Shown here in pieces: positions 7,833-13,470 of a DNA stretch of 13,470 nt. Each line of letters starts with the position of its first letter. Position 1 is the first letter of the stretch. Source of the stretch: Dysgonamonadaceae bacterium (GTDB lineage: Bacteria > Bacteroidota > Bacteroidia > Bacteroidales > Azobacteroidaceae); assembly GCA_031287395.1 (NCBI GenBank), contig JAITTA010000173.1:1-13470 (forward strand). Reading direction: 5' to 3'. Both the position numbers and the translations under genes were made by a program. A model generated the notes under the pieces. That model ran no database searches. It was not told the DNA's origin and saw nothing but the letters and a program-made list of their open reading frames with translations.

Positions 7833-9107
7833 TTATTCCGCCCTCATGGCTTCTACGGCAGTTACTTTCACTGCTTTTCGTGCAGGAAAATATCCGGCGA
7901 TAACTCCGGCACAAACCAGTAGAATGGTTGCTCCTCCTGCAACAGCCAGATCCACGGTGGGGTTTTTGAAAATACTGACTTCCCGATCTCCTCCGGCTGC
8001 AACGGACTGAGACATTTCCATGCCGTAATTGATCAGTTCGCTGAGGCCTATTCCGAAAACCATCCCGATATACCCGAACACAGAAGTAATCAGGATGGAT
8101 TCCATCAGAATAAGTTGCAATATAGAAGCCGGTTTAGCTCCCAATGCTTTACGGATACCAAATTCCCGTGTGCGCTCACGCACGGTAATGAGCATAATAT
8201 TACTGACTCCGACAACACCGGCGATTAAAGTCCCGATACCAATGACCCATACAAAAAAGTTGATTCCATTGAATATTCCCATTGTCTGAAGGTAATTTTC
8301 GAGGCTGTTATACATTCCAATGGCCCGGGTATCGTCCGGATGGAACCGGTGAAGAGCTGCCAGTTTTTTCCGGAGTCCTTTTTCAAAATCCTGATTGGCT
8401 TTTTCTGTTTCCAATCCGGTGATACTGAATGAGATACTTGCAAATCCCCAACCGCGGTTATATAATAACTGGGCTGTAGTGAATGGAATGTAGGCCCGGT
8501 TCTGGTTTCCCCACTCATTCCCTTCATAAATTCCTATGACTTTAAAATTCAAGCTGTTGGATGTAATCATTTTTCCCAAGGGATCTTCGTCCTTGAACAA
8601 AGCTTCCTTCATCCGGTTATTGATAACCGCTACTTTACGGCGTTCTTTCATGTCTGCGTCGTTGATGAACCGGCCTTTATTGTTTTTGATTTTAATCCCG
8701 GATATGATCTTTTCTTCAGGATACACTCCCTCGAAATTGCAATTGATGGATTCGAAATTATAGCCGGCCATAGTATTGGCCCAGGTTCTCGGAACAATTT
8801 TATCAACTTCTTTGAACTGAGTGTCTAATAGATCGTAGTCTTTTTGGTCGAGTGAGATTCGACGATTCGAAGCGTTTCCCTGATAAGGCATGGAAGTTCT
8901 TCTGGCCCACATTTCTATCGTATTGATAGCCCGGTCACCGAAATTGGACATAACCCCGTTCTTCAATCCGTTTCCGGATGCCAGCAGGATGATCAACATA
9001 AAGATTCCCCAGGCGACCGAAAAACCTGTCAGAAAAGTGCGGAGTTTATTTTTTTTGATTGTACTGAATATTTCCATCCAGTCATCGATGTCGAATATTC
9101 CTTTCAT
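7833..9107 (-). CDS. MacB-like ABC transporter permease (first of two)
   Basis: 424-residue inner membrane permease. The amphipathic N-terminal segment is followed by helix 1 at about 26-45, a periplasmic MacB_PCD-type domain at about 46-278, then helices at about 282-306, 328-352 and 385-408 of the FtsX domain. VRERTREFGIRKALGAKP (309-326) is the conserved loop that couples to the ATPase. The ATG at 9107 overlaps the stop of the ATPase gene by four bases (ATGA), a strong sign of coupled translation and of a functional ATPase/permease pair. The C-terminus VTAVEAMRAE closely matches the second permease (IKAIDAIREE). MacB-type proteins act as mechanotransmitters that push substrate from periplasm through an adaptor and TolC. 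Which substrate this one handles (peptide, lipid or drug) cannot be read from sequence. Confidence 0.94.
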   Translation of the reverse strand: MKGIFDIDDWMEIFSTIKKNKLRTFLTGFSVAWGIFMLIILLASGNGLKNGVMSNFGDRAINTIEMWARRTSMPYQGNASNRRISLDQKDYDLLDTQFKEVDKIVPRTWANTMAGYNFESINCNFEGVYPEEKIISGIKIKNNKGRFINDADMKERRKVAVINNRMKEALFKDEDPLGKMITSNSLNFKVIGIYEGNEWGNQNRAYIPFTTAQLLYNRGWGFASISFSITGLETEKANQDFEKGLRKKLAALHRFHPDDTRAIGMYNSLENYLQTMGIFNGINFFVWVIGIGTLIAGVVGVSNIMLITVRERTREFGIRKALGAKPASILQLILMESILITSVFGYIGMVFGIGLSELINYGMEMSQSVAAGGDREVSIFKNPTVDLAVAGGATILLVCAGVIAGYFPARKAVKVTAVEAMRAE

Positions 9108-9778
9108 ACCGTGGTCTCTATGGATTCAATAATTCCGTCTTTCAAACGGATGATTTTATTGGTAGAATTGGCTACCGATTGTTCGTGAGTAACGATAATC
9201 ATGGTCATCCCTGTACTGTTGACATCTCTTAATATTTGAATGACTTCCTCCGATGTCACACTGTCCAACGCTCCTGTCGGCTCGTCGGCCAGGATAATCT
9301 GAGGTTGTGCGATCAAAGCACGTGCAATAGCCACCCGTTGTTTTTGCCCTCCTGAAAGTTCGTTGGGCATGTGGTCCCACCAGTCCTTCAGTCCCAAACG
9401 ATCCAGGTATTCAAGAGCCATATGATTTCGTTTTTTACGCCCAACACCCTGATAATAGAGCGGTAATGCGACATTTTCCATTGCATTCTTAAATGTGATC
9501 AGATTGAATGACTGGAAAATAAATCCGATCATCTTGTTTCTGATCTCAGCTGCTTTGGTTTCACTCAGATTCCGAATAAGTAAGTTGTTCAGAAGGTATT
9601 CCCCGTCGTCGTAATTGTCCAGAACTCCAAGAATGTTCAGAAGAGTGGATTTCCCGGAGCCGGATGCACCCATGATGGATACCATTTCACCCTTGCCAAT
9701 CTCGAGATCTATACCTTTCAACACGTGTAAGGGAGCGCCATTGAAATAAGTCTTATTAATGTTTTTTAGTGAAATCAT
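9104..9778 (-). CDS. ABC transporter ATP-binding protein, LolD/MacB type
   Basis: 224-residue cytoplasmic ATPase. Walker A GASGSGKST is at 37-45, the Q-loop Gln at 89, signature LSGGQKQR at 141-148, Walker B IILADEP at 161-167, D-loop GALD at 169-172 and the switch His at 198, so the site is complete. The LGVLD and DEPTGALDS patterns place it in the MacB/LolD/FtsE-like group, which powers FtsX-fold permeases. It is the first gene of the exporter unit, overlaps the next gene by ATGA, and follows a 187-base AT-rich gap holding a candidate promoter. The arrangement separates into one polypeptide what E. coli MacB carries fused to its permease. LolD was considered, but the adaptor and TolC-like genes downstream favour an exporter. 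Confidence 0.95.
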   Translation of the reverse strand: MISLKNINKTYFNGAPLHVLKGIDLEIGKGEMVSIMGASGSGKSTLLNILGVLDNYDDGEYLLNNLLIRNLSETKAAEIRNKMIGFIFQSFNLITFKNAMENVALPLYYQGVGRKKRNHMALEYLDRLGLKDWWDHMPNELSGGQKQRVAIARALIAQPQIILADEPTGALDSVTSEEVIQILRDVNSTGMTMIIVTHEQSVANSTNKIIRLKDGIIESIETTV

Positions 9779-9880
9779 TATCTAATAAAATGTTAGTTTT
9801 CTATATAACGAAAAAATATTATATTTATAACAAATAGAATTCAAATTTTTTTATTTGACTCTTGTATTTTTTATTGGTTA

Positions 9881-9917
9881 CAAATATATGAGATTATTTA
9901 GTACCTTGTATTGCAAA
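9881..9917 (-). promoter_or_regulatory. Candidate Bacteroidetes-type promoter for the exporter operon
   Basis: On the minus strand TATATTTG (9888 to 9881) fits the -7 consensus TAnnTTTG exactly. A TTTG (9917 to 9914) stands upstream, but the 25-base spacing is longer than the usual 19-21, so the -33 box is doubtful. Transcription would begin near 9875 and give a leader of roughly 95 bases before the ATPase ATG. In so AT-rich a region chance matches are likely. Confidence 0.4.
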
Positions 9918-9921
9918 GTAC

Positions 9922-9941
9922 AATATATTAACATATATTAA
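9922..9941. repeat. ATATATTAA tandem pair with dyad symmetry
   Basis: ATATATTAA occurs at 9923-9931 and 9933-9941, a 10-base period close to one helical turn. The same bases form an inverted repeat, AATATAT-TAAC-ATATATT (9922-9939). It lies about 25 bases beyond the stop of the small exported protein gene and upstream of the candidate exporter promoter, so it could be an AT-only hairpin or a binding site. It may also be just AT drift. Confidence 0.35.
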
Positions 9942-9965
9942 TAAAATTATTTATTTATTTTCATT

Positions 9966-10604
9966 TTATTCCCTTAATCTATTGATATATTCATTCAGCT
10001 TTTGGGCCTTTTCATGCCAATTTTTATCTTCTATTTCGGTTCCATATACTTCTCTCAAACGTTCTAATGCTTTTTCTTTTTTTGATTTTGTAGGAGGAAG
10101 CGGGTCATATTTAACAATACCGGAATTAAACAGGAAATTGATAATAGTCATCGGGCTTATGCCTCCACCGGGTAAAGCTGAAGCCGGGATCCATTTGCCG
10201 TCTGTAAAGACAGGTGTCTTATTGTAATGGGCGTCGATTGGCGGGGTATAAGGGATGAGAAAATAAGGCGAAATAATTAGTTTATTTATTTCCTCCAATA
10301 TATCTTCTTCTTCCATCCTCGACATTACTTTTCTTCTCAAAGAATCACGACTGTGATTGAAGGAAGAATGGATGGGAATGGTTATCTTCTCAGGATCGAT
10401 TTCCAGTTTGAGATTTTTTTTCTTAGACTCATTTCCATCAGGGTTGGTATTTGTTGTCTGGGGTTTTAATGTTTCCTTCATCGTCTCTTTCATTGTTTCT
10501 TTCAGGAAGTCTTTGTAAAAATTCCCGTCCTGCGCGATAGCTCCACTTGTCGATAACAACAGAATATGGATGAAAAAACAGGTTTTTTTTTGTGCACGGT
10601 ACAT
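9966..10604 (-). CDS. Exported protein of unknown function
   Basis: I do not recognise this 212-residue protein. It has a signal peptide at 1-24: KK at 6-7, core CFFIHILLLSTSG, and a cleavage site after AIA, leaving Gln25. There is no lipobox, so it is probably periplasmic or outer-surface rather than a lipoprotein. A threefold KETM-type repeat (35-46) begins a charged, probably helical segment. A lysine-rich, disordered-looking stretch covers about 48-70. A middle segment follows with PYFLIPYTPPIDAHYNKTPVF (about 113-133) and a Gly/Pro patch ALPGGGISP (143-151). The C-terminal third is strongly charged and helical (about 173-211). There are no cysteines in the mature part and no catalytic pattern I can name. 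It lies alone between the deacetylase/GNAT pair and the exporter operon, with its own -7 box 20 bases upstream, so it looks like a single-gene unit. Confidence 0.8.
   Translation of the reverse strand: MYRAQKKTCFFIHILLLSTSGAIAQDGNFYKDFLKETMKETMKETLKPQTTNTNPDGNESKKKNLKLEIDPEKITIPIHSSFNHSRDSLRRKVMSRMEEEDILEEINKLIISPYFLIPYTPPIDAHYNKTPVFTDGKWIPASALPGGGISPMTIINFLFNSGIVKYDPLPPTKSKKEKALERLREVYGTEIEDKNWHEKAQKLNEYINRLRE
10467..10502 (-). repeat. Three 12-base in-frame units coding KETM/KETL
   Basis: Three adjoining 12-base units (10502-10491, 10490-10479 and 10478-10467) encode KETM, KETM and KETL near the mature N-terminus of the unknown exported protein. Synonymous differences (AAA or AAG, GAA or GAG, ACA or ACG) show the copies are not recent. 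Unit number could vary between strains. Confidence 0.75.
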
Positions 10605-10624
10605 CGTTATATCTATTTTTTCGG

Positions 10625-10632
10625 CAAATGTA
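10625..10632 (-). promoter_or_regulatory. -7 box for the exported unknown protein
   Basis: Read on the minus strand this is TACATTTG, an exact TAnnTTTG match, 20 bases before the ATG at 10604. The transcript would start near 10619 with a leader of about 15 bases. No TTTG or TTG stands at the expected -33 distance, so the call rests on the -7 box and position only. Confidence 0.45.
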
Positions 10633-10693
10633 TGGATTAAAGAGTTGTTGGCGATACGGGATTTTACTAAAAAATGACAATTAAATATAATAA

Positions 10694-11764
10694 TTACGTA
10701 AAGCTATTATCTCCATCGCCGTCGAAGATTACTTTTCCATCGGTATTTACGGAGAATGTGCTGTAGATATTTGATTGGTAATGTTTTGTAAATAAGAAAT
10801 ATACCGATAATCTTTTGACCGTTTCGGATAATGATGGAGACAATATCGTGAGGTGGCTGATTTTATTTGTTACGGCTGTTTTCACAATGGAAGTTGCTAT
10901 GGATACATCCGGTTCTGGTGTCTGGTAGTAATAAAGTATTTTCATTTTCCGGTTTACAATCGAATAAATGAAAAAACCGGCAAAAATATCCCGGACAAAA
11001 TATTTTGCTATTTTTATCCTATGCCTGATGTTATCGTATGAGAAAGGATAATGGAATTCCGGATCACTCTCCTCCATAACCCAATGACCGTTGATAATCC
11101 AGTCGATTTCCCGTTCTTCCCGTTTGAATAATGAAATGCCGGAATAGCTGTGAATCAGGTCAATACATTCCTGATCCAGCCGGTCGGATTCTTTTATCCG
11201 GACGTTTTCAATAGGAGGTAAAAATAATTTTTTTATGTGATATACCAGATTTGCTACCGCATTAGCCAATACCGGTAAAGGTTTTACGACCGGGCCGGAA
11301 ATTCTATTTTTCAGTATTTCTTTGAAATCGGGGTTCAGGTAGAAGCGGTATCCCCGGCGGTTACTCAGGAGATGGAACCAATCTTCCCCGGTATATAAGA
11401 GAAGGACTTTAGGAGCATAGTTTGTAAACATCAATCGATTCTCCCAGTCTTTCAACGCTTCCTCCAACAAAAGTTTCCATCGTTTTTGACCACGGTATTC
11501 CGGATCTACCCAGATGCCGCTGCACCAACCAAAACGGATAGGATTATTTTCCGAATAAACGGTATCCGGTAAAATGGTCCGAAAAGCAATCAGTTTTTTG
11601 CCTTCGATTAGCATGTAGAGGACGGTGTCTTCGTTTTTTGCCCGCGGATTAGCCAGATAAGATTTTATTCTGAGTGGAGATACGGGCTTTATTCCAAATT
11701 TCTTGAATGTTTCACCGGAGCAGAATGATTCCAATTCGCCGAGTTTTATTTTGATGAGTTCCAT
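10694..11764 (-). CDS. GNAT-like acyltransferase with two-part fold
   Basis: 356 residues from the ATG at 11764. The first part (about 40-150) is GNAT-like: FGWCSGIWVDPEYRG (78-92) matches the strand before acetyl-CoA motif A, and a helix follows. The usual glycine loop RGxGxG reads RGQKRW (91-96), so two glycines are missing and acyl-CoA binding may be altered. The second part (about 190-356) looks like another GNAT-type half, with strands at about 261-281 and 303-308 and a terminal DGDGDNSF (348-355). No signal peptide or membrane helix is seen. An earlier ATG at 11806 would overlap the upstream gene by 61 bases and add an unlikely MHQQ extension; MELIKIK at 11764 overlaps by 19 and begins like related proteins I recall, so I prefer it. 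Partnership with a deacetylase suggests acylation of an amino sugar, but that is inference. Confidence 0.78.
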   Translation of the reverse strand: MELIKIKLGELESFCSGETFKKFGIKPVSPLRIKSYLANPRAKNEDTVLYMLIEGKKLIAFRTILPDTVYSENNPIRFGWCSGIWVDPEYRGQKRWKLLLEEALKDWENRLMFTNYAPKVLLLYTGEDWFHLLSNRRGYRFYLNPDFKEILKNRISGPVVKPLPVLANAVANLVYHIKKLFLPPIENVRIKESDRLDQECIDLIHSYSGISLFKREEREIDWIINGHWVMEESDPEFHYPFSYDNIRHRIKIAKYFVRDIFAGFFIYSIVNRKMKILYYYQTPEPDVSIATSIVKTAVTNKISHLTILSPSLSETVKRLSVYFLFTKHYQSNIYSTFSVNTDGKVIFDGDGDNSFT

Positions 11765-12606
11765 ATCTGTCGGTATTTCTTTACCAGGAGCGCTTTGTTG
11801 ATGCATTCCCGGGCATTACAACCATATTTTTCCATGTCGATCCGTCCGATATGCCGTCCGTTGTGCCGAAAGTAAATCCCTGATATACCGAAGGTCAGAT
11901 CGACAACAGGGTATACCGCTTCGAAAAATGAATCGGAAATTCCTGTGTCCGTAAACGGAAAAGCAAAGGTGGTCAGCTTTTGTTCAAAAACTTTCTTAAC
12001 AAAAGCACACGATTCGAGGGTCCGGGAAATCTGTTGTTTTTCCTCTAAAAAATTATAATGCGCGTGATCGGTACTATGAGCTCCGATGTGGACTCCTTTC
12101 CTCTGCATTTCTTTCAGTTGGACAGTCGAGAGATAAGGACGTTTTTCATTCAGAAAAGCATCCGGATCGATTGATTGAACTTCAAGTGCTTCCCTGTGGC
12201 GGAAAAACAGATTCCGGTTATCTACGAAATCACTGTTTACAAAAACGGTGAAAGGTATTCCTTTCTTATATAATATAGGTGTAACGATATCGTATATTCC
12301 TCTCAACCCGTCGTCGAATGATAAATGAAACGAAGGTCTGACAATGGTTTTTATTCCGGAACAATGGGAATAAACCGTATCGATATCTACCGGTTGGAAA
12401 TATTTTAACAAAAGATCCAGATCTTCATAAAATTCTTTTGTCGTTTTAGGCCGGTAGAGTGGGTGTATATGCGGGAGGTATTCATCGGAAACAGTGTGGT
12501 AAAAAGGAAAGATCAGGTCTGCACCGGCATACCGGATCAATCCCGTTGTGCTTGAATGACGGGCAATAAATGGAAGGATGTTGTTCTTAAGCCATCTCAT
12601 GATCAT
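11746..12606 (-). CDS. Polysaccharide deacetylase, NodB/CE4 fold
   Basis: 286-residue carbohydrate esterase family 4 protein, expected to remove acetyl groups from N-acetylated sugars with a divalent metal. The first NodB motif is SFDDG (96-100) with Asp98 as likely base and Asp99 as metal ligand. HSTDH (177-181) supplies the metal-binding His177 and His181. FAFPFTDTG (214-222) stands where many members have RxP, so the third motif is of the divergent type. There is no signal peptide or clear membrane segment, which points to a cytosolic role, for instance on a lipid-linked or nucleotide sugar, rather than on finished wall. Starts at 12606 and 12600 (M-I-M) are both possible; the -7 box just upstream makes the second plausible. 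The 3' end overlaps the GNAT gene, so the two probably act in one pathway. Confidence 0.88.
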   Translation of the reverse strand: MIMRWLKNNILPFIARHSSTTGLIRYAGADLIFPFYHTVSDEYLPHIHPLYRPKTTKEFYEDLDLLLKYFQPVDIDTVYSHCSGIKTIVRPSFHLSFDDGLRGIYDIVTPILYKKGIPFTVFVNSDFVDNRNLFFRHREALEVQSIDPDAFLNEKRPYLSTVQLKEMQRKGVHIGAHSTDHAHYNFLEEKQQISRTLESCAFVKKVFEQKLTTFAFPFTDTGISDSFFEAVYPVVDLTFGISGIYFRHNGRHIGRIDMEKYGCNARECINKALLVKKYRQIWNSSK

Positions 12607-12607
12607 G

Positions 12608-12615
12608 CAAAGATA
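12608..12615 (-). promoter_or_regulatory. -7 box abutting the deacetylase start codon
   Basis: On the minus strand TATCTTTG, followed by CA, fits TAnnTTTG exactly. Its last base is only two bases before the ATG at 12606. Transcription would then begin at about 12600-12604, so the message would be leaderless or start from the ATG at 12600. No TTG is present at the usual -33 spacing; TTTAAGTT repeats occupy that place instead. Confidence 0.5.
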
Positions 12616-12622
12616 GTGTAAG

Positions 12623-12728
12623 TTTAAGTTATATGTTTTAAGTTATCAGTTTTTTTCGTTCCTGATCCTATTCACAACTTAAAATCTTCAACTGGAAATA
12701 AGTTAATAAATGTTAAATTTAACTTAAA
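12623..12728. repeat. Four TTTAAGTT octamers, two in each direction
   Basis: TTTAAGTT lies at 12623-12630 and 12637-12644 (as TTTAAGTTAT, period 14). Its complement AACTTAAA lies at 12676-12683 and 12721-12728. The second and third copies extend to a 9-base inverted match (12636-12644 with 12676-12684). Inside it ATCAG (12645-12649) can pair with CTGAT (12662-12666). The cluster covers the -33 area of the deacetylase gene, so an operator or a folded leader are both conceivable. Confidence 0.5.
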
Positions 12729-12843
12729 TTTTCAATAAAGATATAAAATCTTCCGTTTGTTAAAATTATTTGTTGATTGGGTTTAAACTTTTTTCATTTT
12801 TTGAGTATTTGTTAAACAAAAATATACGTTCTTTGTTTTAACA
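12711..12843. repeat. TGTTAAA boxes upstream of the rprX-like gene
   Basis: TGTTAAA occurs at 12711-12717, 12758-12764 and 12810-12816, and inverted (TTTAACA) at 12837-12843. The first is half of a perfect palindrome, GTTAAATTTAAC (12712-12723). GTTTAAAC (12781-12788) and TTGTTAAACAA (12809-12819) are further dyads. Such spacing over 130 bases ahead of a regulator gene suggests protein binding, but the region is AT-rich and the motif was chosen after looking. No exact TAnnTTTG box for the plus strand was found here. Confidence 0.45.
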
Positions 12844-12863
12844 TTTGAAGTTCAGTTGGAAAT

Positions 12864-13470
12864 ATGAGGAAGTCGACGATTTGGTTATTCACAGGTGTGA
12901 TGGTTTTTACGTTCATTGGGTTATTGTATTTGCAGGTGACTTATATCCGGATTATCATGGAAAATCAGGAACAACAGTTCAATGAAGCTGTGAAACGTAG
13001 TTTATATCAGGTTTCCCGGAATTTGGAGCTTGATCAGGCCGGTAAAGTACTTACGGAACAATTTGATGTTGCGCGTAAAAAATACCTGGCTAAAAACAAG
13101 TCTTTCAATTATTCTCAACGTCTTATTATGCGTGAACAACAGCGGTTGAACATCACTGCAGACGGAACGGGTACAACGGTGGAAATTGGGGTCGGACAGG
13201 AAATAGTCAGGAATCCCCTGACTGAGGTTGTTCCCAGTTATGGCAAAAATGATCTGGTGAGTGCCTCAATCGATTTACAGGAAGCCTATCAGGACTGGTA
13301 TTTTGATGTCCAGGAGCTTCTGAAAGAAGCGGTGAAGGTATGGATGAAACCGGATCCTGCACCTATTGAGGATCGAGTGAATTTCAAGAGTCTGGATGCT
13401 TACATTCGTTCAGAACTGGCCAATAATAACCTGATGTTGCCATACCATTTTGCGATCATCGAGAAAGACA
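12864..13470 (+). CDS. rprX: RprX-like sensor histidine kinase, N-terminal part (3' end cut by window)
   Basis: The plus-strand frame from ATG 12864 stays open for 202 codons to the window edge. MRKSTIWLFTGVMVFTFIGL begins the protein; residues about 7-24 form the first membrane helix, followed by YLQVTYIRIIMENQEQQFNEAVKRSLYQVSRNLE. That pattern (a short KST start, LLYLQV, then EQFxxAVKRSLYQVSxxLE) is what I recall for Bacteroides RprX kinases. The rest (about 35-202) is a periplasmic sensor region, helical and charged, with no named domain visible. The second membrane helix, HAMP/dimerisation region and catalytic domain lie beyond the window, and an rprY-like response regulator gene would be expected after them. 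It is divergent from the deacetylase gene. The ATG is preceded by GTTGGAAAT, a weak ribosome site. Confidence 0.85.
   Translation, partial: MRKSTIWLFTGVMVFTFIGLLYLQVTYIRIIMENQEQQFNEAVKRSLYQVSRNLELDQAGKVLTEQFDVARKKYLAKNKSFNYSQRLIMREQQRLNITADGTGTTVEIGVGQEIVRNPLTEVVPSYGKNDLVSASIDLQEAYQDWYFDVQELLKEAVKVWMKPDPAPIEDRVNFKSLDAYIRSELANNNLMLPYHFAIIEKD

Noticed and set aside
9104..9778. LolD of a lipoprotein-sorting LolCDE complex
   Set aside because: The ATPase resembles LolD, but an adaptor and a TolC-like channel follow in the same unit, which points to export.
9841..9858. TCAAAT-TTTTTT-ATTTGA as terminator of the small exported protein gene
   Set aside because: The stem is AT-only, has no following U run on the minus strand and is over 100 bases after the stop codon.
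11765..11806. Longer start for the GNAT gene at 11806
   Set aside because: It needs a 61-base overlap with the deacetylase gene and adds an odd MHQQSAPGKE extension; ATG 11764 fits better, though the longer form is not excluded.
12837..12847. Plus-strand -7 box TAACATTTG for the rprX-like gene
   Set aside because: The spacing has one base too many for TAnnTTTG and no proper -33 box lies upstream.
1..13470. Insertion sequence, CRISPR array, tRNA or phage elements
   Set aside because: No transposase or integrase, no regular spacer-repeat pattern, and no tRNA-like stretch was seen on either strand by eye.

Overview
The window looks like a chromosomal segment of a Bacteroidales bacterium. It has moderate GC in genes and very AT-rich spacers. 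Promoter-like boxes follow the Bacteroidetes TAnnTTTG pattern, Shine-Dalgarno motifs are weak or absent, and the protein families are typical of the group: an RprX-like sensor kinase, a split MacB-type exporter with two permeases, and a Uup-type ABC-F protein. Genus cannot be fixed by eye; Odoribacter or Parabacteroides relatives would fit. No tRNA, rRNA, CRISPR array, insertion sequence or phage gene was seen. Coding density is high and the longest gap is about 257 bases.

Layout, right to left on the minus strand. (1) 12606-10694: a NodB-fold polysaccharide deacetylase overlaps a two-part GNAT-like acyltransferase. This is probably a two-gene unit that modifies sugars. (2) 10604-9966: a small exported protein I do not recognise, with its own -7 box. 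(3) 9778 to beyond position 1: seven genes in one direction. They are a LolD/MacB-type ATPase, two non-identical MacB/FtsX permeases, a membrane-anchored HlyD/MacA adaptor, a TolC-like outer membrane channel, a Uup-type ABC-F ATPase and penicillin-binding protein 1C (cut by the window start). The first five make a complete tripartite exporter spanning both membranes. The last two follow with gaps of 10 and 6 bases and probably share the transcript.

On the plus strand, the first 202 codons of an RprX-like membrane histidine kinase run off the right edge. The 257-base divergent spacer between it and the deacetylase gene holds repeated TTTAAGTT and TGTTAAA boxes and a possible composite hairpin.

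No clearly new system is visible. The most interesting points are the joining of the exporter with an ABC-F protein and PBP1C, the repeat-rich spacer upstream of rprX, the deacetylase promoter that sits almost on its start codon, and the deacetylase/GNAT pair with an altered acetyl-CoA loop.
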